DNA from: Nonomuraea corallina
Lineage (GTDB): Bacteria; Actinomycetota; Actinomycetes; Streptosporangiales; Streptosporangiaceae
Direction: 5' to 3'
Assembly (NCBI RefSeq): GCF_027620315.1
Contig: NZ_JAPNNL010000003.1
Location: 42,639 to 106,638 of the forward strand
DNA: 64,000 bases
The stretch's first letter is position 1. Every line of letters begins with the position of its first letter. Positions 25,961 through 35,382 of this stretch are shown here, piece by piece. The position numbers and the translations under genes are program-made. Under the pieces are notes generated by a model that was not told the DNA's origin, made no database searches, and saw only the letters and a list, made by a program, of their open reading frames with translations.

Positions 25961-27451
25961 TCACCCGGGTTCGAGGCGGGGGCGCTGGAAGCGCCACGGC
26001 GCCTCCGGCCCGTGGATCGCCCGCAGCGCCCGTTCGAGCGACTGCGCCGGGGACGCGCCGGTGTCGATCTCGATGGCGTCGGGCCAGGGCGCCGCCGTCG
26101 CCGCGAGGGCGGCGGCGACCGCCGGACCGGCGTCGGAGATCCCGCCCCGGCGGCCGGCCAGCCGCTCCTCGACCAGCTGCGGCAGGGCGGTGCAGCGCAG
26201 CGCCACCAGGTCGCTTGAGGTGCGCTCCGCCAGGTCTTCGGCCGCCTTCCGGTGCCCGGCGTCGCTCCAGGAAGCGTCGAGGATCACGGGCTCACCGCGC
26301 AGCAGCAGGCTCCGCGCCCGGGACAGCAGTTCGCGGTAGGTCCGCTCGGTCCACTCACGGCTGTAGATCCCCTCGCCGAAGGGCGCCGGCGCGGGCACCT
26401 CGGCCCCGATCCCGGCGAGCTCCTTGCGTACGCGGTCGCTGCTCAGCAGCGTGTAGCCCAGCCGGTCGGCGACCGCGGCGGCGACGGTGGTCTTGCCGGT
26501 CCCCGGAGTGCCGCCGACCAGCACCAGCGTCACCGCACCGGCCCGTAGATGACGCAGCGTCAGCTCGGCCAGCTCGCGGGCGTCGCGCACCGTACCGAGG
26601 TCTCCCTGCCGATACCGCACGCCGGCGACCTTGGCGCGGACGAAGGCCCGGTAGGCGACGTAGTGGTGCCACAGCGAGGCCGGAGCGGGGTCACCGGAGA
26701 ACTGGGTGTACCAGCGCAGGAACAGCTCGGCCGGCCGAGGCGCCCCCAGCCGCTCCAGGTCCATGGCCAGGAACGCGGCGTCGTCCAGGCCGTCGACGAA
26801 GCGCAGCCGTTCGTCGAACTCCAGGCAGTCCATGATCCGCGGCCCGTCGTCCAGGCAGAAGATGTCGTCGGCCAGCAGGTCCCCGTGGCCGTCCACGATG
26901 CGGCCCTCGGCGATCCGCGCGGCGAACAGGCGCTCACGGCCGTCGAGGAAACGGCCGACGAGCCGTTCGATCTCCTCGATCACCCCGGGGCCGAACACGG
27001 CGCCGGAGGTCTCACGGACCTGGGCGAAGCTCGCCGTCCAGCGTTCCCGCAGCGCCCGCGCCTCTCCCTGCCGGTCGATCTCCGGGCCGCGGCGCGAGCG
27101 GCCGTGCAGGCTCGCGACCATCCGGGCGACCTGGCGCAGCTCCGCCTCCACCGGTTCGCCCGCGCGGATCATCGTCGCGAGCCGGCGTCCGTCCGGCATC
27201 CGCCGCATCACCACGAGGTGCTCGCAGGGCCGCCCGTCGGGGCCGAGCACGTCGGCGACGCCCTCGTAGACGTCGGGCGCGAGCCTCCGGTTGAGCCTCA
27301 CCTCCTCGTGGGAGATGGCCTGCCGGGCCTCACGCGTGGTGAAGTCGAGGAAGCCCAGATCCACCGGCTTGCGCACCTTGATCGCCCGGTCGCCGAGCAG
27401 GATCACCACGGCCGAATGCGTCTCCTTGATCTGAGCCCACGGTCCCATCAC
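25961..27451 (-). CDS. Aminoglycoside-phosphotransferase-like / AAA-kinase fusion (Rv2004c-like)
   Basis: This roughly 496-residue two-domain protein has an N-terminal APH-like kinase fold (about 1-300) with the catalytic segment IVDGHGDLLADDIFCLDD and a Lys-containing strand DRAIKVRKPVDLGFLDF. The C-terminal P-loop domain (about 305-480) has the Walker A LVGGTPGTGKTTVAAAVADRLGY and downstream DADWSD-like ILDASWSD. The same fusion is encoded by M. tuberculosis Rv2004c, a DosR-regulon gene next to a USP, matching this context. The substrate is unknown. The start is GTG 27451 or ATG 27448. It is divergent from a P-type ATPase across 300 bp. Confidence 0.88.
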   Translation of the reverse strand: MMGPWAQIKETHSAVVILLGDRAIKVRKPVDLGFLDFTTREARQAISHEEVRLNRRLAPDVYEGVADVLGPDGRPCEHLVVMRRMPDGRRLATMIRAGEPVEAELRQVARMVASLHGRSRRGPEIDRQGEARALRERWTASFAQVRETSGAVFGPGVIEEIERLVGRFLDGRERLFAARIAEGRIVDGHGDLLADDIFCLDDGPRIMDCLEFDERLRFVDGLDDAAFLAMDLERLGAPRPAELFLRWYTQFSGDPAPASLWHHYVAYRAFVRAKVAGVRYRQGDLGTVRDARELAELTLRHLRAGAVTLVLVGGTPGTGKTTVAAAVADRLGYTLLSSDRVRKELAGIGAEVPAPAPFGEGIYSREWTERTYRELLSRARSLLLRGEPVILDASWSDAGHRKAAEDLAERTSSDLVALRCTALPQLVEERLAGRRGGISDAGPAVAAALAATAAPWPDAIEIDTGASPAQSLERALRAIHGPEAPWRFQRPRLEPG

Positions 27452-27751
27452 AACGCCCCCGCACTCCCCCGCCCGGCCGTCCCGATCCGGGCCCGTCTCA
27501 CGGCTGCCCCTACCCGCATTTCCCCAGGTTGAGCGGCCAGATCCGGTAATCAGGGCCGGGCCGGAGGTTGGGTGAGGACCTCCGGCCGGGTACGCCAGGA
27601 GGGCGCTGACCGCGTCCGCGCCGGACCCAGGTGATCGTGCCGTGGGTCCCGATCCGGCGAATCCGCGAGGGGGCCTGGTGACTGCGTCGCCGTTGGTGAG
27701 ACCGGTGCTCAGGGGTCGTCACGAGCCCTGGGGCCGGCCGGGACGCGCTCG
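27452..27751. other. 300-bp divergent promoter region
   Basis: No gene is seen. The region separates the APH/AAA fusion gene from a P-type ATPase. It holds AGGACCTCCGGCCGGG at 27575-27590, which matches the DosR consensus at only 8 of 12 defined positions, near other GGCC-rich half-sites. No strong ribosome site precedes ATG 27752. Confidence 0.4.
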
Positions 27752-30454
27752 ATGAGCCGGCCGGAGCCCGACCCGACCGAGCGGCTGGAGCCGCTGCTGC
27801 GCGACCTGGGCAGCTCGCGCACCGGCCTGACCTCGCGAGAGGCGGCGCGGCGGCTGGTCCACTACGGTCCCAACGAGCTTCGCCGACGCGGCGGCCGGCA
27901 CTGGCCCCGCGCACTGGGGCGGCAGTTCACCCATCCGCTGGCGCTGCTGCTGTGGGCGGCGGCGGCTCTGGCCTTCGTGGCGGGGATCGTCCCGATCGCG
28001 GTGGCGGTCATGGTGGTGATCATCCTCAACGCGGTGTTCGCCTTCGCCCAGGAGGTGCAGGCCGAGAAGGCCGTCGAGGCGCTGGCCGCGTTCCTGCCGG
28101 TCCAGGCGAAGGTGCTGCGCGACGGACGGCCGCAGGCGGTGCCCGCCGCCGAGCTGGTGCCGGGCGACGTGCTGATGATCGAGGAGGGTGACCGGATCTC
28201 GGCGGACGCCCGGCTGATCTCGGGCGGCATCGAGGTCGACCTGTCGACGCTGACCGGCGAGTCGATGCCGGTCTTTCGCTCCGCTGACCTGGCGGACACC
28301 GGCGTGAGCCTGCTACAGGCTCGTGACCTGGCGTTCTCCGGGACGATGTGCACCGAGGGGCAGGCTCGGGCGGTCGTGTTCGCCACCGGGATGCGCACCG
28401 AGCTGGGGCGGATCGCGGCGCTGTCGGAACGCGTCCAGCCGGAGGAGAACCCGCTCGACCGGCAGATCCGCAAGGTGTCGCGACTGATCGCGCTGATCGC
28501 GCTCATCACCGGGGCGGCCTTCGTCCCGATCGCGACCTTCGGCGCACACCTGCCGGTGTCCGAGGCGGTGGTGTTCGCCGTGGGGCTGCTCGTGGGCAAC
28601 GTGCCCGAAGGGCTGCTGCCGGTGATCACCCTGGCGCTGGCGCTGGGCGTGCGCGACCTGGCGCGGCGAGGGGCGGTGGTCAAACGGCTGAGCGCGGTGG
28701 AGACGCTGGGGTCGACGGGGGTCATCTGCACCGACAAGACCGGCACGCTCACGGAGAACCGCATGCGGGTCACCCACGTCTGGACCGCCGCCGGGACCTA
28801 CGAGCTCGGGGACGCCCCGGTGTCCGGGGACGCGCGGCGCGCCGACCCGGCGCTCGCGGGGCTGGCCTCCGTCATGACGGCGTGCAACAACGCCCGCCGG
28901 GACCTCGCGGGAACCCTGACCGGCGACCCCACCGAGGTGGCGATGCTCGGGGCCGCCGACCGGCTCGGGGAGCCCGGCGCCGCCGGACGGCTGTGCCTGT
29001 TCCACTTCGACCCGGCGCTGAAGCGGATGTCGACCGTCGACGAACGCGACGGCGGCACCTGGGTGGACACCAAAGGAGCGCCCGAGACGGTCCTCCCTCA
29101 GTGCGCCGCGATCATGGAGGGGGGCGCGGCCCGGCCTCTCACCGCCGAGCGGCGCCGCGACGTCGAACAGGTCGTGGACGACCACGCCCGGCAGGGCCTG
29201 CGTGTGCTGGCCCTGGCCGTACGCCGCCTGGACCCCGGTCAGCCCGTGCCCCGGCGGCGCGAGGACGCCGAACGCGACCTGACCCTGCTGGGCCTGGTCG
29301 CGATGCAGGATCCGCCGCGCCCCGAGGTCGCCGAGGCGGTCGCGCACTGCCATGCCGCCGGGATCCGCATCATCGTGGTCACCGGCGACCACGCGCTGAC
29401 CGCGGCGGCGGTGGCCCGGCAGGTGGGCATCGTCGGCGAGCGGCCCGCCGTCGTCACCGGCGAGCAGCTCGACCGCATGAGCGAGCACGACCTGGACGCG
29501 CTGCTGCGCGAACACCGTCAGCTGATCTTCGCCCGCAGCTCGCCCGAGGCCAAACTGCGGATCGCCGACGCGCTGCGCGCCGAGGGGCACGTGGTGGCGA
29601 TGACCGGCGACGGGGTCAACGACGCGCCCGCCCTGCGCCGCGCCGACATCGGCGTGGCCATGGGGCGCTCCGGCACGGACGTGGCCAGGGAAGCCTCCAC
29701 AGTGGTGCTCACCGACGACGACTTCGCCACCGTCGTCGCCGCCATCAGGTCAGGCCGGCAGGTCTACGACAACATCCGCAAGTTCATCTGCTACATCTTC
29801 GCCCACACCACCCCCGAGATCGTCCCGTTCCTCGTGTTCGCCCTCGCGGGCGGCGCCATCCCGCTCCCGCTCACGGTGCTGCAGCTGCTGGCCTTCGACG
29901 TCGGCACCGAGACCCTGCCCGCGCTGGCGCTGGGCCGCGAACCCGCCGAACCGGGCCTCATGCGACGCCCGCCCCGCGAACGGTCCGAAAGCGTGATCCG
30001 CCCCGCCATGCTGGTGCGCGCCTGGCTGTTCCTCGGCGTGATCTGCGCCGTCCTGTCCATGGCCGGGTTCTTCTACGTGCTGCTCAGAGCCGGCTGGCAC
30101 CCGGGCGATCCGACCGGGCCCGGCAGCCCGCTGCACCACGCCTACCGGCAGGCGACCACCATGACCTTCCTCGGCCTGATCGCCGGCCAGGTCGGCACCG
30201 CGTTCGCCGCCAGGACCGAACACGCCTCCCTGCGCTCTGTCGGCGTCACCTCCAACCCGCTGCTGCTGTGGGGCATCGCCTTCGAACTGGCCCTGGCCGC
30301 CGTGCTCATCTACGCCCCGCCGTTCCAGGCACTGCTGGGCACCGCCGCCCTGACCCCGGACATGCTGGCCTTCGTCGTCCCGTTCCCGTTCCTCGTCTGG
30401 GGCGCCGACGAGATCCGCCGCTGGCTGCTGCGCCGCCGCAAGGCCGCCCCTTGA
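27752..30454 (+). CDS. P2-type cation-transporting ATPase
   Basis: This 900-residue P-type ATPase has an N-terminal cation_ATPase_N domain (1-70), an actuator with LTGESMP (about 165-171), the phosphorylation motif [11 protein letters not shown] (Asp328), KGAPE in the nucleotide domain, TGDHALTA, and the hinge [22 protein letters not shown]. About ten membrane helices are predicted. Helix 4 reads [12 protein letters not shown], which is closer to Na+/K+-type (PEGLL) than to typical Ca2+ pumps. Length and type resemble CtpF (Rv1997), a dormancy-regulon ATPase. The ion is not certain. Start ATG 27752; the next ATPase gene follows after 113 bases. Confidence 0.93.
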   Translation: MSRPEPDPTERLEPLLRDLGSSRTGLTSREAARRLVHYGPNELRRRGGRHWPRALGRQFTHPLALLLWAAAALAFVAGIVPIAVAVMVVIILNAVFAFAQEVQAEKAVEALAAFLPVQAKVLRDGRPQAVPAAELVPGDVLMIEEGDRISADARLISGGIEVDLSTLTGESMPVFRSADLADTGVSLLQARDLAFSGTMCTEGQARAVVFATGMRTELGRIAALSERVQPEENPLDRQIRKVSRLIALIALITGAAFVPIATFGAHLPVSEAVVFAVGLLVGNVPEGLLPVITLALALGVRDLARRGAVVKRLSAVETLGSTGVICTDKTGTLTENRMRVTHVWTAAGTYELGDAPVSGDARRADPALAGLASVMTACNNARRDLAGTLTGDPTEVAMLGAADRLGEPGAAGRLCLFHFDPALKRMSTVDERDGGTWVDTKGAPETVLPQCAAIMEGGAARPLTAERRRDVEQVVDDHARQGLRVLALAVRRLDPGQPVPRRREDAERDLTLLGLVAMQDPPRPEVAEAVAHCHAAGIRIIVVTGDHALTAAAVARQVGIVGERPAVVTGEQLDRMSEHDLDALLREHRQLIFARSSPEAKLRIADALRAEGHVVAMTGDGVNDAPALRRADIGVAMGRSGTDVAREASTVVLTDDDFATVVAAIRSGRQVYDNIRKFICYIFAHTTPEIVPFLVFALAGGAIPLPLTVLQLLAFDVGTETLPALALGREPAEPGLMRRPPRERSESVIRPAMLVRAWLFLGVICAVLSMAGFFYVLLRAGWHPGDPTGPGSPLHHAYRQATTMTFLGLIAGQVGTAFAARTEHASLRSVGVTSNPLLLWGIAFELALAAVLIYAPPFQALLGTAALTPDMLAFVVPFPFLVWGADEIRRWLLRRRKAAP

Positions 30455-30567
30455 CCCCGTCCTGAGGGAACTTTCGCCTCCGGTTCGGGTGGCCCGCGGC
30501 CCCGTACCAGGTAGGGAGGGATGGTGCGAAGGCCCCGAACGATCAGCAGCCCGAAGGGGAGGACCCG

Positions 30568-33090
30568 GTGAGTTCCGCATCCTCTGGACTGTCATCCGCC
30601 GATGCGGCCGCGCGGCTGGAACGGGACGGAGCCAACGTGCTGCCGCAGAAGCCGCCCGTTCCGCTGTGGCGGCGCGTGGCCACCCAGCTCCGGGACCCGC
30701 TGATCGTGGTCCTGCTCGTCGCGGTGGTGCTGACCGTCGTCGCGGGCGACTGGACCGACACCGTCGTCATCCTGCTCGTGATCGTCGTGAACACCTCCGT
30801 CGGGGTCGCGCAGGAGATCAGGGCCGACCGGGCCATCACCGCGCTGTCCCAGCTGACGGCCCCGGAGGCGCGGGTGATCCGCGACGGCTCCCAGCGGCAG
30901 ATCCCGGCGGCCGAGATCGTCCGGGGAGACCTGCTGGTGCTGGCCGAAGGCGACATCGTCGTGGCCGACGCCACGGTGACGGAGGCGGCGGCCCTGCTCG
31001 TCGACGAGTCGTCGCTGACCGGCGAGTCCGCCCCGGTGGACAAGACCGGCGACGACCCGCTCTCCTCCGGCACCGTCGTGGTGAGGGGGCGGGGCCGCGC
31101 CGTGGTCACCGCGACCGGGGCGGACAGCGCGAGCGGCCGCATCGCGTCCATGATGGTCCGGGGAGCGCGCCTGACGCCCCTGCAGCGCCGCCTGGTGGGG
31201 GTGGGCCGGCTGCTGGCCGGCGTCGCGGTGGCGCTGTCCGCGGTGGTGCTCGTCCTGGGGCTGGCCCGGGGGCAGCCGGTCGAGCTGATGGTGGTGACCG
31301 CGATCAGCCTGGTCGTGGCGGCGGTCCCGGAGTCGCTGCCCGCCGTCGTGACCCTGAGCCTGGCCCTGGGCGCCCGCCGGATGGCCGGGCGCAACGCGCT
31401 CGTCCGCAAGCTGCCCGCCGTGGAGACGCTGGGCTCGGTGACCGTGCTCGCCACGGACAAGACCGGCACCCTCACCGAGGGCCGGATGGTCACCCGTCGC
31501 GCGTGGACCCCCGCGGGAGAGGCGCAGTTCACCGGCTCCGGGTACGCCCCCGACGGCGAGGTCGTCCGGGACGAGTCCCTCGACGAGGCGAGCCTCGCCG
31601 CCCTGCTGACCGCGACCGTCCTGTGCAACGACGCCCGGCTGTCCCCACCGGACGAGCCCGGGGGTGAGTGGACGGCGCTCGGCGACCCGACCGAGGCGGC
31701 CCTGCTCGCCGCCGCCGCCAAAGCGGGCCTGGACCCTGTCGAGCTGCAGGAGCGCTTCCCGCGCGTCGCCGAGCACCCCTTCGACAGCGGACGCAAGCGG
31801 ATGAGCACCGTGCACCGCCTGCCCGGCGGGCGCGGCCGGGCGATCTGCAAGGGAGCGCCGGAGGCGATGCTGCACGCCTCCGTCCTGACCGACGACCCGG
31901 CGCTGCGGGCCCGCGCCGCCGGCCGGGCCGAGGAACTCGCCCGCGCCGGGTACCGCGTCCTGGCGGTGGCCGCCGCCGACCTGGACGAGGTGCCCGGCAC
32001 GGCGCGAGAGAGCGGGCTGTCGCTGCTCGGGCTGGTCGCGCTCCAGGACCCGCCGCGTCCCGCCGCCTCCGCCGCGATCACCGGCTGCAAGCGGGCCGGC
32101 ATCAAGCCGCTCCTCATCACCGGCGACCATCCCGGGACCGCGCGCGCCGTCGCCACCGACCTCGGCATCATCGCCGCCGGCGACCCGGTCGTGGACTGCC
32201 GCGAGCCGGGCCTGCGCGATCGGGCCGGAGCCCGGGTGTACGCCCGCGCCACCCCCGAACAGAAACTTGAGATCATCCAGGACCTGCAGGAGCGCGGCGA
32301 GACCCTGGCCATGACCGGCGACGGCGTCAACGACGGGCCGGCGCTGCGCCGCGCCGACATCGGCGTGGCCATGGGCAGGCGCGGCACCGAGGTCGCCCGC
32401 CAGGCGGCGGATCTCGTCCTCGCCGACGACGATCTCGACACCGTCGTCGCGGCCGTCGAAGAGGGACGCCGCGTCTACACCAACATCCGCCGCTTCCTGG
32501 TCTACGGCCTGTCGGGCGGGGCCGCGGAGCTGGCGGTGATGCTGCTGGGGCCGTTCGTCGGGCTGGCGCTTCCCCTGCTGCCCGCCCAGATCCTGTGGAT
32601 CAACCTGCTGACCCATGGGCTGCCGGGCGTCGCACTCGGCGGCGAGCCGGCCGTGCCCGGGACCATGGACGTCCCGCCCCGGCCCGCCCGCCAGAGCATC
32701 CTGGGAGCCGGCCTGTGGCAGCGCCTGATCAGGATCGCGCTCGTGCTGACCGCCGTCACCCTGGGCGTCGCCGTCTGGGCCCACGCCACGGGACGCCCCT
32801 GGCAGAGCATGGCCTTCTTCGCTCTCGGCGCCGCCCAGCTCGGCGTCGCGCTCGGCTCCCGCACCAGGCCCGGCACGCTGGCCAACCCCATGCTGCTGTT
32901 CGCCGTCGCCGGCGCGTTCGCGCTGCAGCTCGCCGGACTGTACGTGCCGCTGCTGCGGGAACTCCTGGGCACCGAGCCCCTGAGCCTGGGCGACCTGCTG
33001 ATCGTCACCGCGCTGTCCGCCCTCGGCTACGCCGCCGTACGCCTCGACCGGATCGTGCACCCGCCCCGCTCGCCGCACGATCGGCACTGA
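30568..33090 (+). CDS. P2-type cation-transporting ATPase (second copy)
   Basis: This 840-residue P-type ATPase has the same domain order as its neighbour but only moderate similarity: [18 protein letters not shown] (Asp297), KGAPEAML, TGDHPGTA and [22 protein letters not shown]. Helix 4 reads AAVPESLPAVVTLSLALGARRMA, the PESLP form usual in bacterial CtpF/Ca2+-type pumps. The two adjacent ATPases therefore probably differ in ion choice. The GTG at 30568 has GGGGAGGA at 30557-30564. A loose DosR-like element lies about 100 bases upstream (30467-30481). Confidence 0.93.
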   Translation: MSSASSGLSSADAAARLERDGANVLPQKPPVPLWRRVATQLRDPLIVVLLVAVVLTVVAGDWTDTVVILLVIVVNTSVGVAQEIRADRAITALSQLTAPEARVIRDGSQRQIPAAEIVRGDLLVLAEGDIVVADATVTEAAALLVDESSLTGESAPVDKTGDDPLSSGTVVVRGRGRAVVTATGADSASGRIASMMVRGARLTPLQRRLVGVGRLLAGVAVALSAVVLVLGLARGQPVELMVVTAISLVVAAVPESLPAVVTLSLALGARRMAGRNALVRKLPAVETLGSVTVLATDKTGTLTEGRMVTRRAWTPAGEAQFTGSGYAPDGEVVRDESLDEASLAALLTATVLCNDARLSPPDEPGGEWTALGDPTEAALLAAAAKAGLDPVELQERFPRVAEHPFDSGRKRMSTVHRLPGGRGRAICKGAPEAMLHASVLTDDPALRARAAGRAEELARAGYRVLAVAAADLDEVPGTARESGLSLLGLVALQDPPRPAASAAITGCKRAGIKPLLITGDHPGTARAVATDLGIIAAGDPVVDCREPGLRDRAGARVYARATPEQKLEIIQDLQERGETLAMTGDGVNDGPALRRADIGVAMGRRGTEVARQAADLVLADDDLDTVVAAVEEGRRVYTNIRRFLVYGLSGGAAELAVMLLGPFVGLALPLLPAQILWINLLTHGLPGVALGGEPAVPGTMDVPPRPARQSILGAGLWQRLIRIALVLTAVTLGVAVWAHATGRPWQSMAFFALGAAQLGVALGSRTRPGTLANPMLLFAVAGAFALQLAGLYVPLLRELLGTEPLSLGDLLIVTALSALGYAAVRLDRIVHPPRSPHDRH

Positions 33091-33185
33091 TCAGCTCGGA
33101 AGCACCCTTTGCCCGATGGTGACCCGGCTGCTGGACGCGCCTGGTCGCCCACGGCAGCGCCAGGCGGCTGAACGCTCACAGACTC

Positions 33186-34088
33186 CTACTTGGGAGACAG
33201 GACGCGGCCCCTGAACTTGGGGCGCTTGGTCTCCCAGTAGCGCCAGCCCTCCACCCGGGCGGGCACGTTCGCTATGCCGCGCTCGATCAGGCGGTGACGG
33301 CAGGTGCCGAGCACCGACCAGGCGGACCAGCCGACGCGGTAGCCGAAGACGCGGTACCGCATGTTGCCGTACATGCCCTTGGTGATCTCCCGGGTGTACT
33401 CGTGGCCGGCGAAGACCATGTGCCGCTCCTCCAGGTGCGGGATCCCCAGCAGGCGCAGGTTGCGCACCACGTCGCCGGTGGTGACGGAGATCTGCCGCTC
33501 CGACTCGGTCTCCAGGAAGGCGAGGACCTCGTGCTCCCGCGTCACCTGCACCGTCATCGTCCCGCCCGGCCCGTCGATGAAGCGGGTGCGCGGGATGAAG
33601 AAGTTCGTCGGCGAGAGGCCGTGGACCTTGTAGAAGACCCGGGGGTGGCACCGGCCGTGGCCGTCCTCGAGGTTGAGCTTCACGTGCACGGACGGGGTCA
33701 CGGTCACGGTCCGCGTGGGGCTCGGTGTGGGGCTCGGGGTCGGGCTCGGGGTCGGGGTCGGGGTCTGCCGCGGCCACGACCACGGGCGCGGTCTCATGGT
33801 GGAACGGGCGGCCGGGTTCGCGGCCGGGCCCCGGGCCAGGTCCGTGGTCGGCTCGGGGGTCGGCTCGGGGGTTGGCTCGGGGGTTGGCTCCGGGGCCGGA
33901 CGCGGGACCGGACGCGGGACCGGGCGGGTGGCCGCGGCGGGGTCCGCGCCGGCCGCCGGGGACAGGGCTGCGGCGAGGGCCGTGGAGAGCGAGCCCGCGA
34001 CGAGCATCACCGACCTCCGCGGCGGGCGGAGCCTCCTCAGCCGGGAGGGTACGACCGATGCTGCTCTTCCTGTTTTGGGTGTGAACAT
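33186..34088 (-). CDS. Exported Pro-rich linker protein of unknown function
   Basis: This 300-residue protein has a twin-basic, long signal region (MFTPKTGRAASVVPSRLRRLRPPRRSVMLVAGSLSTALAAALSPAAGA). A disordered Pro-rich stretch follows (about 50-125) with P-E-P-T repeats and a second run of T-P-S-P repeats. A C-terminal domain of about 170 residues begins TPSVHVKLNLEDGHGRCHPRVFYKVHGLSP. That domain has two cysteines (GRCHP and GTCRH) and many Arg residues, with no family I recognise. ATG 34088 has AAGGAA upstream. The repeats suggest a wall-spanning linker holding the C-terminal domain outside the envelope. Confidence 0.7.
   Translation of the reverse strand: MFTPKTGRAASVVPSRLRRLRPPRRSVMLVAGSLSTALAAALSPAAGADPAAATRPVPRPVPRPAPEPTPEPTPEPTPEPTTDLARGPAANPAARSTMRPRPWSWPRQTPTPTPSPTPSPTPSPTRTVTVTPSVHVKLNLEDGHGRCHPRVFYKVHGLSPTNFFIPRTRFIDGPGGTMTVQVTREHEVLAFLETESERQISVTTGDVVRNLRLLGIPHLEERHMVFAGHEYTREITKGMYGNMRYRVFGYRVGWSAWSVLGTCRHRLIERGIANVPARVEGWRYWETKRPKFRGRVLSPK
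33850..33897. repeat. Four 12-bp tandem units encoding P-E-P-T
   Basis: On the plus strand the unit GGCTCGGGGGT(C/T) repeats at 33850, 33862 and 33874, with a diverged fourth unit at 33886. A second GC-rich repeat at about 33715-33765 encodes alternating Thr/Ser-Pro. Both lie inside the exported linker protein and may vary in copy number between strains. Confidence 0.85.
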
Positions 34089-34481
34089 AATGGCGCGGTT
34101 CCTTTCGGCCGGTACGCGTACGATGCTTGCAGTTGGCGCAAGCTGTTTCCCGACGGCACGCCGACGCGCCCTTTCTGGTGCTGGGAAAGACTGGACGACT
34201 AAGGGTTTGGAGACCATCATCAGAGATGGCTTTTACCAGTAATTCTGATGCGATGACAAACGGCCATACAAGCAGTGGATTGCGCGTCATATCCGTTGTG
34301 TCGAATTTGAGATGACTGGGCCCGACGCCGCGGACGGCGACCGAGCGGACGCCTCGTTCGGCACGTGCCTGACGCTCCCCTTGACGAATCCCGGCAGGAT
34401 CTTGCCAGTGCCTGGGCGAACTGACAAGATCTTGCCTCGAGGAGGCAGTTCCCTTCGCCTCCCCATGAAAGAGGTATACGA
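34089..34481. other. 393-bp gene-free divergent region, partly AT-richer
   Basis: The region separates the exported linker protein (minus) from a small secreted protein (plus). The part from about 34190 to 34320 is clearly less GC-rich than its surroundings. CCATC-N6-GATGG forms a small hairpin near 34213-34228. Two copies of GATCTTGCC (34398-34406, 34428-34436) lie 30 bases apart upstream of the plus gene, and TTGACG at 34381-34386 could be a -35 element. No convincing coding frame is seen. Confidence 0.55.
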
Positions 34482-34814
34482 ATGCGCATCCTTCGCGTGC
34501 TCAGCGTGACCGCCGCGTCCGCGGCCGCACTGACCATCGCCCTCACCGGCGCCGCGCTTGCCGACCCGCCCCCGCCGGGCAACTGCACGACCGGCTACGG
34601 ATATGACAACACCCGTAACGCATACTGCGCCTCCGGTTACGGATTCGTACGGGTCAAGCTCACGTGCGCCAATGACTACAACAAGCGGACCACCATCTTC
34701 GGAAAGTGGGTGGGGGTGCCGAACGTGCCTCCCGCCGGCACTGTCAGTTATGCGCGGTGCAGCAGCAGCTATCCCTTCCTGATGAGCGTCGGGTACGAAA
34801 CCAAGCCTCTTTAG
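34482..34814 (+). CDS. Small secreted four-cysteine protein
   Basis: This 110-residue protein has a signal peptide (MRILRVLSVTAASAAALTIALTGAALA, cut before DPPPP). The mature part is about 83 residues and rich in Tyr, Gly, Asn and Ser, with four cysteines (GNCTT, AYCAS, LTCAN, ARCSS) likely forming two disulfides. No family is recognised. ATG 34482 follows GAAAGAGG about 10 bases upstream. The codon use is less GC-biased than that of neighbours (TAC/TAT, AAT and TAT codons are frequent). This, with the AT-richer upstream region, could mean recent arrival. A terminator hairpin follows. Confidence 0.72.
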   Translation: MRILRVLSVTAASAAALTIALTGAALADPPPPGNCTTGYGYDNTRNAYCASGYGFVRVKLTCANDYNKRTTIFGKWVGVPNVPPAGTVSYARCSSSYPFLMSVGYETKPL

Positions 34815-34843
34815 TTTCCGACCGCAGAGACAGGCCGCTGGAA

Positions 34844-34878
34844 AGCCCCCGGACCGGCATACGTCGGCGCCGGGGGCT
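34844..34878. terminator. Terminator hairpin after the small secreted protein gene
   Basis: AGCCCCCGG and CCGGGGGCT form a perfect 9-bp stem with a 17-base loop. It lies 30 bases after the stop at 34814 and also faces the converging SgcJ-like gene. Confidence 0.65.
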
Positions 34879-34946
34879 GCTTGGCGTCTCAGGGGGCGTT
34901 CCGCTGGTGAAGCCGCCTGGACGCGTGGCCCGGCGCCGGGCATCGA

Positions 34947-35351
34947 TCAGCCGGTGACCACCCCGGTGTTCTGGCAGGCGGTCAGCAGCCAGCGGCCGTC
35001 CTGCTTGGACATCACGTACAGCGGAGCGCCCTCCTCGCCCGAGGTCGAGTAGAGCTGGCGCACCTTGACCGCCGCGACGTCCGGGCGGATGAAGGACACG
35101 TGGACCACCTCGTAGGTGACCTTGCCGTCCCAGTCGGCGGCGGGGAGCACCGCGCGGGTGAATTCGGAGATCGCGTCGAGGCCCAGGAGGACTCTGCCGC
35201 CACTCGTCGTCCATACCGCGTCGGGGTGGAAGAGGGAGAGGAACTCGTCGGGGTCCTTGTGCTGCTGGGAGTGCTCAACGGTGGCGACGACCTGGTGGAT
35301 GGCCTCGAGGTCCGCGGCGTACGCGGTGGATTCCGTGCTCATGGGCACCAC
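34947..35351 (-). CDS. SgcJ/EcaC-family NTF2-like protein
   Basis: This 134-residue protein has an NTF2-like cone fold of the SgcJ/EcaC (DUF4440) family: DLEAIHQVVATVEHSQQHKDPDEFLSLFHPDAVWTTSGGRVLLGLDAI, then YEVVHVSFIRPDVAAVKVRQ and a C-terminal DGRWLLTACQNTGVV. Members are found near enediyne and other biosynthetic loci but are also common singletons; catalytic roles vary. GTG 35351 with GAGG seven bases upstream is preferred, though ATG 35342 is also in frame. No partner gene is evident. Confidence 0.85.
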   Translation of the reverse strand: MVPMSTESTAYAADLEAIHQVVATVEHSQQHKDPDEFLSLFHPDAVWTTSGGRVLLGLDAISEFTRAVLPAADWDGKVTYEVVHVSFIRPDVAAVKVRQLYSTSGEEGAPLYVMSKQDGRWLLTACQNTGVVTG

Positions 35352-35382
35352 GGTGCTTCCTCAAGCATGGTCGAGGTCAAGC

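Noticed and set aside
28348..30465. 705-codon plus-strand frame within the first P-type ATPase gene
   Set aside because: Out-of-frame shadow with Arg-rich nonsense composition over the conserved ATPase reading frame.
30592..33087. 831-codon minus-strand frame opposite the second P-type ATPase
   Set aside because: Composition is His/Gly/Gln/Arg-rich with no domain. The opposite strand encodes a complete ATPase with all catalytic motifs.
33715..33897. Regularly spaced GC-rich repeats as a possible CRISPR array
   Set aside because: Units are 12 bp or shorter, have no spacers, and encode Pro-rich repeats in frame within an exported protein.
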